The notes beneath the pieces were generated by a model, which saw nothing but the letters and a program-made list of their open reading frames with translations, did no database searches and was not told the DNA's origin. The position numbers and the translations under genes are program-made. A DNA stretch of 64,000 nt from Spyradosoma sp004558035 (lineage in GTDB: Bacteria; Verrucomicrobiota; Verrucomicrobiia; Opitutales; UBA953): contig NZ_JBNPNH010000009.1 in the NCBI RefSeq assembly GCF_050314555.1, positions 8,680-72,679 on the forward strand, written 5' to 3'. Position 1 is the first letter of the stretch; each line of letters starts with the position of its first letter. Shown here piece after piece: positions 34,571 to 42,475 of the stretch.

Positions 34571-35506
34571 TCATTCCCAGTCCAGACCGACGTCGATCCA
34601 GGGAACGTTGTGAGTGAGCGCGCCGCACGAAACGAAGTCCGCGCCGACCGCGCCGAGCGTCGGCAGGCTTTCCAGCGAAACGCCGCCGCTGATTTCCGTC
34701 CACGCCGCGTCGCCGATCAGCGCGACCGCGCGCTTCAGGTTCTCCACGGAAAAATTGTCCAGCAGAATGACGTCCGCGCCCGCCTCGAGTACGGGCGGAA
34801 TCTGTTCGAGCCGATCGACCTCGACCTCGCTGGGAATGTCCGGACGGCGTTCCCGCGCGCGCCGCACGAGCTCCGCGAGCGCCGAGCCCGCCGTCGCCTC
34901 GTCCGCCGCGAGATGGTTGTCCTTGAGCATGAGCTGGTCGAAGAGCCCGAGGCGATGGTTCCAGCCGCCGCCGCACGCGACCGCGTACTTGTCGAGCACG
35001 CGGTGGCCGGGCGTCGTCTTGCGCGTGTCGAGCAGACGCGTCTTCACGTCTCCGAGCGCGGCGACGTGACGCGCGGTCTGCGTCGCGATGCCGCTCATGC
35101 GCTGCAGAAAATTCAGCATGACGCGCTCCGCCGTCAGCATTTCCGCGGCGTCCCCGCGGATCGTCGCGACGACCGTGCCCGCGGGAACGGCGTCGCCGTC
35201 CTTCGCGAAAAATTCGGCGGACGCGTTCCCGCCGTAAATCTTCAGGATCGCGGGAATCATGCTCAGCCCCGAAAGCGTGCAGGGCTTGCGCGCGACCAGA
35301 TCCGCGGCGGCGGTCTTGCCGCGCGGCGCGGAAATCTCCGTCGTCGGATCGCCCGCGCGGGCGGGACGCATCGCGGAGACGAGCCCCTCGCCGGCGACGT
35401 CCTCGTCGCGCGCGAGACTCACGATTTTTTCGATGTAGGCGGGATCGATGTTTTCCCAGGCGAGGCGGTGCGCCATGCCGGACATTGCGTCGAGTGACTT
35501 TTTCAT
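34571..35506 (-). CDS. nadC: Nicotinate-nucleotide pyrophosphorylase NadC
   Basis: This 311-residue quinolinate phosphoribosyltransferase converts quinolinate and PRPP to nicotinate mononucleotide in de novo NAD synthesis. Diagnostic blocks are DEDVAGEG near the start, ERVMLNFLQRMSGIATQT, LLDTRKTTPGHRVLDKYAVACGGGWNHRLGL, LMLKDNHL and ADVILLDNF. The start is ATG 35506. The frame begins with a GC-rich upstream extension I do not accept. The NAD kinase gene lies 1.9 kb away on the other strand. Confidence 0.96.
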   Translation of the reverse strand: MKKSLDAMSGMAHRLAWENIDPAYIEKIVSLARDEDVAGEGLVSAMRPARAGDPTTEISAPRGKTAAADLVARKPCTLSGLSMIPAILKIYGGNASAEFFAKDGDAVPAGTVVATIRGDAAEMLTAERVMLNFLQRMSGIATQTARHVAALGDVKTRLLDTRKTTPGHRVLDKYAVACGGGWNHRLGLFDQLMLKDNHLAADEATAGSALAELVRRARERRPDIPSEVEVDRLEQIPPVLEAGADVILLDNFSVENLKRAVALIGDAAWTEISGGVSLESLPTLGAVGADFVSCGALTHNVPWIDVGLDWE

Positions 35507-35582
35507 GATGCCGACAATGAAACCCGCCCTGCCCCGCCCGCGCAAACTTCTTTTTCTCCGCCCGACGAGGAAACGCGCGGCG

Positions 35583-37304
35583 TCACATCTCGTTGAAGTG
35601 CATTTCCGCGCGGAGGACGTCGTGCAGCGTGACGACGCCGACGAGGCGCCCCGCCCCGTCCTCGACGACGACGAGCCCGTCCGCCGCCTCGATCAGCAGA
35701 CGCTCGACTTCACGGATCCGCGTCTCGCGGGAACACGCGGGAACGCCCCGCAGCGGAAGCGCGCCGACGGAGAAGTCGCCGCCGCGGGCGAGAGCCGCCT
35801 CCAGCGTCTCGCGCAGGACGAGCCCGCGCGCGCGCCCCGCGCCGTCCGCGACCGGGAAGCGCGCGAAGCCGTACTCTGCGAGCAGCGCGGCGGCGTCGGC
35901 GGCGGAAGCGTCCTCGCGCAGCGTGCGCGGCGCGAAATTGGCGATGCGCGACACCGGGGAATCCTGCCACGCGCGCAGGTCGCGCGGCGGAATGACGCGC
36001 GAAATCTCCTTGCCGTCCTGCGCGAGCACTTCGTCGTAAAAACCGTTTTTCGAGAAAAATTTCGAGACGGCGACGCTGACGATTCCGCCGAGCATCAGCG
36101 CGGGAACGAGCGAAAAATGGTGCGTCATCTCGAAGACGAGCAGCACGCCCGTCACCGGCGCGCGCACGACCGAGCCGAAGCACGCGCACATGCCCACGAC
36201 AGCGAGCGCGGAAACCTCCTCCGCGCCGACCGCGGGAACGCAGAGCGCGAGCGCGCCCGCGAGCGCCGCGCCGCAGGTGCCGCCGAAGAACAGCGCCGGA
36301 GCGAAGATGCCGCCGCAGCCGCCCAGCCCGTAGCAGAGCGCCGTCGCCAGCAGCTTCGCGCCCAGAAGCAGCGCCGCGACGCCCCACGCGAGCTCCGCGT
36401 TCAGCGCCGCGCTCAGGTCGCCGTAGCCGAGCGAAAAGACGCCCAGCCGCCCCGTCGCGAGAAAGACCGCGCTCCCGATCGCCCAGACGCAGAGCGCGCC
36501 GACGACGATCTTCGCCGCCGCGGGAACGCGCGGGAACGCCGTCCGCCCGCGCGCGCGCACGCCCAGCGCGAGCTTCTGAAACGCCGCGCCCGCGAGAGAG
36601 GCGAGCGCCGCGATCGGCGGCGTGAAGACGTACACCGCCCAATTCGCGCGCACCGTCGCCGGAATCGTGAAGACCGACGCGTCGCCCATGAAGAAATGCG
36701 CCGTCAGCGCGCCCGTGACAGCGGCGATCAGAATCGCGCCGATCAGGCGGCTGTTCAGATTTTCGACGACCTCCTCGAGCACGAACGCGACCGCCGCCAT
36801 CGGCGCGTTGAAGATCGCCGCCAGCCCCGCCGCCGCGCCCGCCGCCGCCGCCTCGCGCCGCATGTGCGCGGGAACGCCGAGCGCGCCCGCGAGATTCGAC
36901 GCCGCGCCGCCGCCGATCTGCACCATCGGCCCCTCGTTCCCGAGCGAACAGCCGCCGCCGACCGTCAGCGCGCTCCCGAGAAACTTCGTCCACGTCGTGC
37001 GCCAGCGCACGACGCCGAAATCCTTCCAGAACGCGAGCTTGAGCTGCGGGCTGCCGCTCCCGGCGGCGTCCGGACAGAAGCGCGTGACGAGCAGCGCCGC
37101 CGTCGTCGCCGTTCCCGCGAGCGCGAGCAGCGAATACAGCAGAAATTCCGGCGCGCTCAGCCGCGCGAAGCGCGCGACGCCGTTTTCGTAAAGCCAGTGA
37201 ATCGAGTTCTGGAACGCGACCGCCGCCAGCCCTGCCGCGACGCCGCACAGCACCGGCCGCGCGACGATCTTCCACCTGGCATTTTTCTCGCCGAAAATCT
37301 TCAT
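35583..37304 (-). CDS. ClC-family chloride channel/antiporter with CBS domains
   Basis: This 573-residue ClC transporter starts at ATG 37304 (MKIFGEKNARWKI). Ion-path motifs are GSGSPQLK, GNEGPMVQIGGG (the Glu usually taken as the gating glutamate) and GGCGGIFAPALFFGG. The second position of the second motif is Asn, where Lys or Arg is more common. Two CBS domains follow (about 430-573: DSPVSRIANFAPRTLREDAS and the C-terminal VPACSRETRIREVERLLIEA). The retained Glu suggests a Cl-/H+ antiporter rather than a channel. It shares an upstream region with the divergent nadK. Confidence 0.92.
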   Translation of the reverse strand: MKIFGEKNARWKIVARPVLCGVAAGLAAVAFQNSIHWLYENGVARFARLSAPEFLLYSLLALAGTATTAALLVTRFCPDAAGSGSPQLKLAFWKDFGVVRWRTTWTKFLGSALTVGGGCSLGNEGPMVQIGGGAASNLAGALGVPAHMRREAAAAGAAAGLAAIFNAPMAAVAFVLEEVVENLNSRLIGAILIAAVTGALTAHFFMGDASVFTIPATVRANWAVYVFTPPIAALASLAGAAFQKLALGVRARGRTAFPRVPAAAKIVVGALCVWAIGSAVFLATGRLGVFSLGYGDLSAALNAELAWGVAALLLGAKLLATALCYGLGGCGGIFAPALFFGGTCGAALAGALALCVPAVGAEEVSALAVVGMCACFGSVVRAPVTGVLLVFEMTHHFSLVPALMLGGIVSVAVSKFFSKNGFYDEVLAQDGKEISRVIPPRDLRAWQDSPVSRIANFAPRTLREDASAADAAALLAEYGFARFPVADGAGRARGLVLRETLEAALARGGDFSVGALPLRGVPACSRETRIREVERLLIEAADGLVVVEDGAGRLVGVVTLHDVLRAEMHFNEM

Positions 37305-37398
37305 CGTTTTTCCGGACGATTTTTTAGGCTTCGGCGCGCGACGCAATCCAGATTTCGCGGGAACCGTCTCCCGTTTTCCCGGACGCCTTTCTTTAAGC

Positions 37399-37427
37399 TT
37401 TAAGATTCGGGCGGCAGGTTCTATCCT
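37399..37427 (+). promoter_or_regulatory. Candidate promoter of nadK with leaderless spacing
   Basis: TTTAAG (37399-37404) and TATCCT (37422-37427) are 17 bases apart. Only CGCGGAC separates the -10-like hexamer from the ATG at 37435, so transcription would start at or next to the start codon. Confidence 0.35.
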
Positions 37428-37434
37428 CGCGGAC

Positions 37435-38262
37435 ATGAAAATTTCCCGAATCGCGATCATCTGGAACTGCGCGAAGCCCGGCGCCGAAGCGTGCCTGGAC
37501 GCCGTCGTCGCCGTCGCCGAAAAGCACGGAATCGCGACGCAGATCTCCAAGAACCATCCGATCGACCGGGACGTGCTCGCGGGAACGCAGCTGTGCTGCG
37601 TGATCGGCGGCGACGGCACGATTCTCGGCGTCGTCGAGAGCGCCGTGCTGAACCGCGTGCCGATCTTCGGCATCAATCTGGGCAAGCTCGGCTATCTCGC
37701 GAATTATTCGGCGAAGGACATCGAGCGCGATCTCGAGGACGCGCTCGCGGGGCGCTGCCGCAGAGTCTCGCGCTCGCTGCTCGAATGCGCGCTCGCGAAC
37801 GATCCCGCGGGAACGCGCCGCCTCGCGCTCAACGACGTCGTCATCAAGGCGAGCGAAAACTTCCAGATGACGGCGCTGCGCGTCGATTCCGTGGAGCACG
37901 GCACGATCAACACCTTCCGCGCGGACGGGCTGATCTTTTCCACCGCGACGGGCTCGACCGCCTACAGCCTCGGCGCCGGCGGTCCGCTGATCCACACCGA
38001 CGCGGACGTCTTCGCGCTCACGCCGCTGTGCCCGCACACGCTCTCCAACCGCGCGGTCGTGCTCCCGCGCGGCATGACGATCCGCGTGGACGACGTTTCC
38101 GCCGGCGTCCCGACGGGCATTTCCATCGACGGGAACGCCCCGCTTTCCGGCAAAGGCGCGTTCCCGCTGACGATCCGCATGTCCGACGCGCGCGTGGAAA
38201 TTCTCCAGCCGCCGACGCTCTCGGAATTCGAGATTCTTCGGACGAAGCTCCGTTGGGTCTGA
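37435..38262 (+). CDS. nadK: NAD kinase
   Basis: This 275-residue NAD kinase phosphorylates NAD to NADP. Family signatures are GGDGT at 58-62 (with Asp60 in the active site), NDVVIKA and the TGSTAYSLGAGGPLIHTD block. The length and start are typical. dinB follows after 35 bases on the same strand, so they are probably cotranscribed. Confidence 0.97.
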   Translation: MKISRIAIIWNCAKPGAEACLDAVVAVAEKHGIATQISKNHPIDRDVLAGTQLCCVIGGDGTILGVVESAVLNRVPIFGINLGKLGYLANYSAKDIERDLEDALAGRCRRVSRSLLECALANDPAGTRRLALNDVVIKASENFQMTALRVDSVEHGTINTFRADGLIFSTATGSTAYSLGAGGPLIHTDADVFALTPLCPHTLSNRAVVLPRGMTIRVDDVSAGVPTGISIDGNAPLSGKGAFPLTIRMSDARVEILQPPTLSEFEILRTKLRWV

Positions 38263-38297
38263 GCGCGCTCCCGCGGGAACGCGCGCCGAAAAACGCG

Positions 38298-39377
38298 ATG
38301 CGCAAAATCATCCACATCGACATGGACGCGTTCTTCGCGTCGGTGGAACAGCGCGACGCCCCCGAGCTGCGCGGTCTTCCCGTCGCCGTCGCGCGCGACG
38401 CGCCGCGCAGCGTCGTCACGACCGCGAGCTACGAAGCGCGCCGCTACGGCGTCCGTTCCGCGCTTTCCGTCGCGAAGGCGAAACGGCTCTGTCCGCGCCT
38501 CGTGCTCGTGCCGCCGCGCATGGGCGTGTACAAAAAGATCTCCGCGCGCATCCGCGAAATCTTCGGGCGCTACACGGAGCTCGTCGAGCCGCTCTCGATC
38601 GACGAGGCGTTTCTCGACGTCACGGACAATCCCGAGGGCAAGACCGCCACGCGGATCGCGAAGGAAATCAGGGCGGCGATAAGAAACGAGCTCGGGCTGA
38701 CGGCGTCCGCGGGCGTCTCCTACAACAAGTTTCTCGCGAAGATCGCGTCCGACCTGCGCAAGCCCGACGGGCTCTCGCGCATTCTGCCCAAGGACGCGGA
38801 AGCGTTCCTGGAACGGCTGCCGATCGAGGCGTTTTACGGCGTCGGCCCCGCGACCGCGCGGCGCATGCGCGAGCTCGGCGTCACGGACGGCGCGACGCTG
38901 AAGGCGCGTTCCCGCGAGGAGCTCGAAACGCATTTCGGGAAGGTCGGCGAATGGCTTTACGAAATCGTGCGCGGGCGCGACGAACGTCCCGTGCGTCCGG
39001 ACCGCGAACGGAAATCCGTCGGCGTCGAGGACACGTTCCCGCAGGATTTCGTCGGCTTCGACGCCTGCGCGGAAGCGCTCGGGCCGATCGTCGCGGAGCT
39101 GCTCCTCCGCCTCGAAAACGCCGCCTTTCTCGGAAGCACGCTGACGCTGAAGATCAAATTTTCCGATTTTTCGCAGATCACGCGCTCGCGGACGCGGGAA
39201 CGCGTCTTCGACGGCAGGGCGGACGTCGAGGGAACGGCGCTCGCCCTGCTCCGCGAGCACCTGCCGCCGCGCAAGCCCGTGCGTCTGCTCGGCGTGACGA
39301 TTTCCCGCGCCGCTCCCGCGCCCGCGCGCCGCGACCCGAGCCAGCTCGAACTGCCTTTGGAAAGTGGAGGAGTTTAA
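38298..39377 (+). CDS. dinB: DNA polymerase IV
   Basis: This 359-residue Y-family DNA polymerase performs translesion synthesis. Metal ligands are in IHIDMDAFF (Asp8 and Asp10) and SIDEAFLDV (about 101-109). SAGVSYNKFLAKIASDLRKPDG is conserved. A helix-hairpin-helix (GVGPATARRMRELGV) and a little-finger domain follow. No C-terminal beta-clamp motif is evident beyond QLELPLE near the end, which could be a weak one. I start at ATG 38298 because the upstream reading frame is a shadow of nadK. Confidence 0.95.
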   Translation: MRKIIHIDMDAFFASVEQRDAPELRGLPVAVARDAPRSVVTTASYEARRYGVRSALSVAKAKRLCPRLVLVPPRMGVYKKISARIREIFGRYTELVEPLSIDEAFLDVTDNPEGKTATRIAKEIRAAIRNELGLTASAGVSYNKFLAKIASDLRKPDGLSRILPKDAEAFLERLPIEAFYGVGPATARRMRELGVTDGATLKARSREELETHFGKVGEWLYEIVRGRDERPVRPDRERKSVGVEDTFPQDFVGFDACAEALGPIVAELLLRLENAAFLGSTLTLKIKFSDFSQITRSRTRERVFDGRADVEGTALALLREHLPPRKPVRLLGVTISRAAPAPARRDPSQLELPLESGGV

Positions 39378-39503
39378 AAGGTCGAGGAGTTGAAGAGTAA
39401 AGAGCTTAACAGCTGAAGAGCTTAAAAGTTTAACGGTTAAGCTTTTCGGCTCTTAAACTTTTCAACTCCTAAACTTCTAAACTCCTCAACTCCTAAACGT
39501 TCC
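39378..39503. repeat. Period-8 inverted repeat arrays between dinB and rnr
   Basis: The right half runs as successive octamers of type CTCCTAAA (CTCTTAAA, CTTTTCAA, CTCCTAAA, CTTCTAAA, CTCCTCAA, CTCCTAAA). The left half carries the same octamers in inverted orientation (GAGGAGTT, GAAGAGTA, AAGAGCTT, and so on). Together they could fold into a long imperfect hairpin that ends both convergent genes. No ORF lies here. Confidence 0.75.
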
Positions 39504-41867
39504 TCATCGCTTCTTCTTTCCGCGGAGGGCGGCGCGCTCGACTCGGAAACGCGGCGTCTTCCCGCCGGCGGGCTTCCCCTTTTCCTCGTCTTTGCCGAGC
39601 GCCTCGGGAACGAAGCGGAAATCCATCGTGCGGCGGAAACGGTCCACCCTCGCGATCTCCACGGGAACGGTCTGCCCGAGCCGCAGCGTCCGGCGCGTGC
39701 GCCGCCCGACGACGGCGCTCCCGTCGCCCGTGATCTGGTAGAAGTCGTCCGTCATCGACGAAAGCGGAATCAGCCCGAACGCCTGAGAAATCTTCAGCTC
39801 GACGAAGAGCCCGCGGGAACGCACGTCCGTGATCACGGCGTCGAAGACGTTCTTCTTCGGGCGCAGCGCCTCGCGCTCGAAGAATTCGAGCAGCTTGATT
39901 TTCGTCGATTCGCGCTCCGCCTCCATGGACGAGCGCTCGGTCTCGGAGATGTGTTCGGAGACGCCCTTGAGCTCTGAAAGCGAAATTGAGGGCAGCTTCT
40001 TCGCGGGCGCGCCGGGAAGGCGGTTTTTCTGCAGGTAGAAATCGAAAACGCGGTGGACCGTCAGGTCGGCGTAGCGCCGGATCGGCGAAGTGAAGTGCGC
40101 GTAGTACGTCTTCGCCAGACCGTAGTGCCCGTCCGCCTTCGGGCGGTAGCACGCCTGCTTCAGCGCGCGCAGGAAGCGGATGCGCAGCGGGTAGGCGTCC
40201 TCGCGCCCGTCGAGAATCTTGAGCAGGCGGACGACTTCCGCGCGCTTCGTCAGGTCGCCCGTCTTGATGCCGGAATCGAGCAGCTCTTCGCGCAGGTCGG
40301 CGAGCTTTTCGGGCTCGGGCGCGTCGTGCACGCGCGAGACGTACGGCAGATGATCCCGCGAAAATTCGCGCGCGACGCTCTCGTTCGCGAGCAGCATGAA
40401 TTCCTCGACGAGCTGGTGAGAGGCGTCGTGCTCGACGCGCGCGATGCGGTCGGCGAAGCCGTCGGCGTCCACGTAGATCTTCACTTCGGGCATGTCGAGA
40501 TCGAGCGCGCCCGCCTTCATGCGGCGTTCCCGCAGGACGGCGGCGATGCGCCAGAGCGCGCGCACGCCGCGGCGCAGCTCGTCGAGCTCGCCGTCGTTCA
40601 GATCCGCGAGCGCGCGGCCGGGATAGCCCGACTGATGCTCGGGAACGGGCGGAATGCGGCGCAGCGCGGCGTTGTCGTCCTCGTTCATCAGCGCGAACGC
40701 CTGCCCGTAGGTCAGCCGCTTGCGCGAAGCGATGACGGTGCCGGCGAACTCCGTGCGGAGGATTTCCTGTTTGTCCGAGAACGTGAAGAAGACGGACTTC
40801 GTCAGGCGGTTTTCGTTTTCGATGAGCGAGCACAGCCCGCTCGAAAGCGCGTGCGGGAGCATCGGAATCACGGTGCCGACGAGATAGGTGGAATTGCCGC
40901 GCGCGCGCGCCTCGGCGTCGAGCGCCGTTCCCGGGCGCACGTAGTGCGAGACGTCCGCGATGTGCACGCCGACGCGCGTCGCGCCGCCCGGAAGAAATTC
41001 GATCGAGAGCGCGTCGTCGAAATCCTTGGCGTCGTCGGGATCGATCGTGATCGTGAAGATCTTCCGCACGTCGAGGCGCCCCTTCATGTCGCGCGCGGGA
41101 ACGCTCTGCGGCAGCGCCGCGGTCTCGCGACAGACGGCGTCGGGGAATTTCGGCGAAAGCCCGTAGCGGTAGAGAATCGCGCGGTATTCCGCGAGCGGCG
41201 TGTGCGAGACGCCGAGCACCTTTTCGATTTCGCCGGTCGGATTCTCGCTGCGGCGCGTCCATTCGTCGAGGCGCACGACGACTTTCTCGCCGTCCTTCGG
41301 GCGCGGGAACAGCGGCGAGCGCGCCGGATCCTGCACGAGAATCTCCATGCTCATCTTCGGATCGTCGGGAACGACGCTCCACGCGTAGCGCGTGCGCCGC
41401 AGCGTTCCCGTGGTCGTCGCGAAGGCGCGTTCGAGAATCTTCACGACGGCGCCGAACTCGTAGTCGTCGTCCGCCGCGTAGGCTTCGCGGAAACCGCCCT
41501 TGCGCCGCTTCTTTTCGATGCGCACGACGACGCGGTCGCCCGGGAGCGCGACGCCCGTGTCCTCCGCGCGGACGTGCACGGGCGGATGCGGCTCGGAGCC
41601 GTCGGCGGGCGCGTCGGGAAGCACTTTCGCCGAGCCGCCGGAGCGGAAGACGATTTTCCCGCTGACGAGATTCGCGTCCGCGGGCAGGCAGTAGCGGTCG
41701 CGCTTCACCTGCGCGATTTCGCCGTCGCGCACCATGCGCGGCACGACCTTCTTGAGGCGTGAAAAGATTTTTCCGCCGCCGCCGAGAGCCTTGTAGAGCT
41801 CGTCGAGGCGCAGCGGCACGTAGTCCTTGCGCCGCATCAGTTCGAGAATCGAATCTTTGAGTTCCAT
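39504..41867 (-). CDS. rnr: Ribonuclease R
   Basis: This 787-residue RNase II/RNB-family exoribonuclease degrades structured RNA 3' to 5'. The N-terminal part contains a winged-helix-like start (MELKDSILELMRRKDYVPLRLDEL). Two cold-shock domains follow. The RNB domain has TITIDPDDAKDFDDALSIEF, carrying the metal-binding Asp cluster, then HIADVSHYV, ARARGNSTYLVG, MLPHALSSGLCSL and YAHFTSPIRRYADLTVHR. A C-terminal S1 domain (AVITDVRSRGLFVELK) ends in a basic tail PRFRVERAALRGKKKR. It is the last gene of a four-gene minus-strand set. Confidence 0.96.
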   Translation of the reverse strand: MELKDSILELMRRKDYVPLRLDELYKALGGGGKIFSRLKKVVPRMVRDGEIAQVKRDRYCLPADANLVSGKIVFRSGGSAKVLPDAPADGSEPHPPVHVRAEDTGVALPGDRVVVRIEKKRRKGGFREAYAADDDYEFGAVVKILERAFATTTGTLRRTRYAWSVVPDDPKMSMEILVQDPARSPLFPRPKDGEKVVVRLDEWTRRSENPTGEIEKVLGVSHTPLAEYRAILYRYGLSPKFPDAVCRETAALPQSVPARDMKGRLDVRKIFTITIDPDDAKDFDDALSIEFLPGGATRVGVHIADVSHYVRPGTALDAEARARGNSTYLVGTVIPMLPHALSSGLCSLIENENRLTKSVFFTFSDKQEILRTEFAGTVIASRKRLTYGQAFALMNEDDNAALRRIPPVPEHQSGYPGRALADLNDGELDELRRGVRALWRIAAVLRERRMKAGALDLDMPEVKIYVDADGFADRIARVEHDASHQLVEEFMLLANESVAREFSRDHLPYVSRVHDAPEPEKLADLREELLDSGIKTGDLTKRAEVVRLLKILDGREDAYPLRIRFLRALKQACYRPKADGHYGLAKTYYAHFTSPIRRYADLTVHRVFDFYLQKNRLPGAPAKKLPSISLSELKGVSEHISETERSSMEAERESTKIKLLEFFEREALRPKKNVFDAVITDVRSRGLFVELKISQAFGLIPLSSMTDDFYQITGDGSAVVGRRTRRTLRLGQTVPVEIARVDRFRRTMDFRFVPEALGKDEEKGKPAGGKTPRFRVERAALRGKKKR

Positions 41868-41933
41868 GATTGAATGCTTGCTTGCAGGTGAACGAGTAAT
41901 GAGCGGGTCGATCGCGGGAACGGCACACCGACT

Positions 41934-42455
41934 TCAGCGCGCGATCAGCAGACAGACGGCGTGCACGGCGATTCCCTCGCCCGCGCCGATCGCGCCGAGC
42001 TTTTCGTTCGTCGTCGCCTTCACGCCGACGCGGTCCGCGGGAACGCCGAGCGCCGCGCCGAGCTTTTCGCGCATCGCGGGAACGTGCTTCCCGATCTTCG
42101 GGTGTTCGGCGATCACGGCGACGTCCGCGTTCCCGACGATGTAGCCGCGAGCGCGCGCCTCCGCCGCCGCGCGTTCGACGATCTTCAGCGAATCCATGCC
42201 GGCGCACGCGGGATCGTCCGGCGGGAAGAAATGCCCGATGTCCGGGAGCGCGAGCGCGCCCAGCACGGCGTCCGCGAGCGCGTGCGCGACGACGTCGCCG
42301 TCGGAATGCGCGACGCAGCCGACGTCCGCCGGAATTTCGACGCCGCCGAGCACGCAGCGCAGCCCGGGCGCGAGACGATGCACGTCGTAGCCGAGCCCGA
42401 CGCGGAAAGGCGGGAACGCGCCCGCGGAAGTTTTTTTCTGATTTTCGGAATCCAT
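41934..42455 (-). CDS. ispF: 2-C-methyl-D-erythritol 2,4-cyclodiphosphate synthase
   Basis: This 173-residue IspF catalyses the ring-closing step of the MEP pathway to isoprenoids. The metal ligands lie in VGLGYDVHRL (Asp24 and His26) with AHSDGDVVAHALADAVLGAL and the GHFFPPDDPACAGMDSLK loop. VGVKATTNEKLGAIGAGEGI is the C-terminal signature. The start is ATG 42455, since an upstream ATG adds an unrelated tail overlapping the next gene. It is the only MEP-pathway gene here and lies 20 bases after the TIGR03790 gene. Confidence 0.96.
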   Translation of the reverse strand: MDSENQKKTSAGAFPPFRVGLGYDVHRLAPGLRCVLGGVEIPADVGCVAHSDGDVVAHALADAVLGALALPDIGHFFPPDDPACAGMDSLKIVERAAAEARARGYIVGNADVAVIAEHPKIGKHVPAMREKLGAALGVPADRVGVKATTNEKLGAIGAGEGIAVHAVCLLIAR

Positions 42456-42475
42456 GATTCTCCTCCGTTTCGCGG

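Noticed and set aside
37305..37685. N-terminal extension of the ClC gene by 127 codons
   Set aside because: The extension runs antisense to the start of nadK and has no membrane or family features; ATG 37304 fits.
39378..39503. CRISPR-like array
   Set aside because: The repeat unit is 8 bases with drift and no unique spacers of constant length; no cas genes are nearby.
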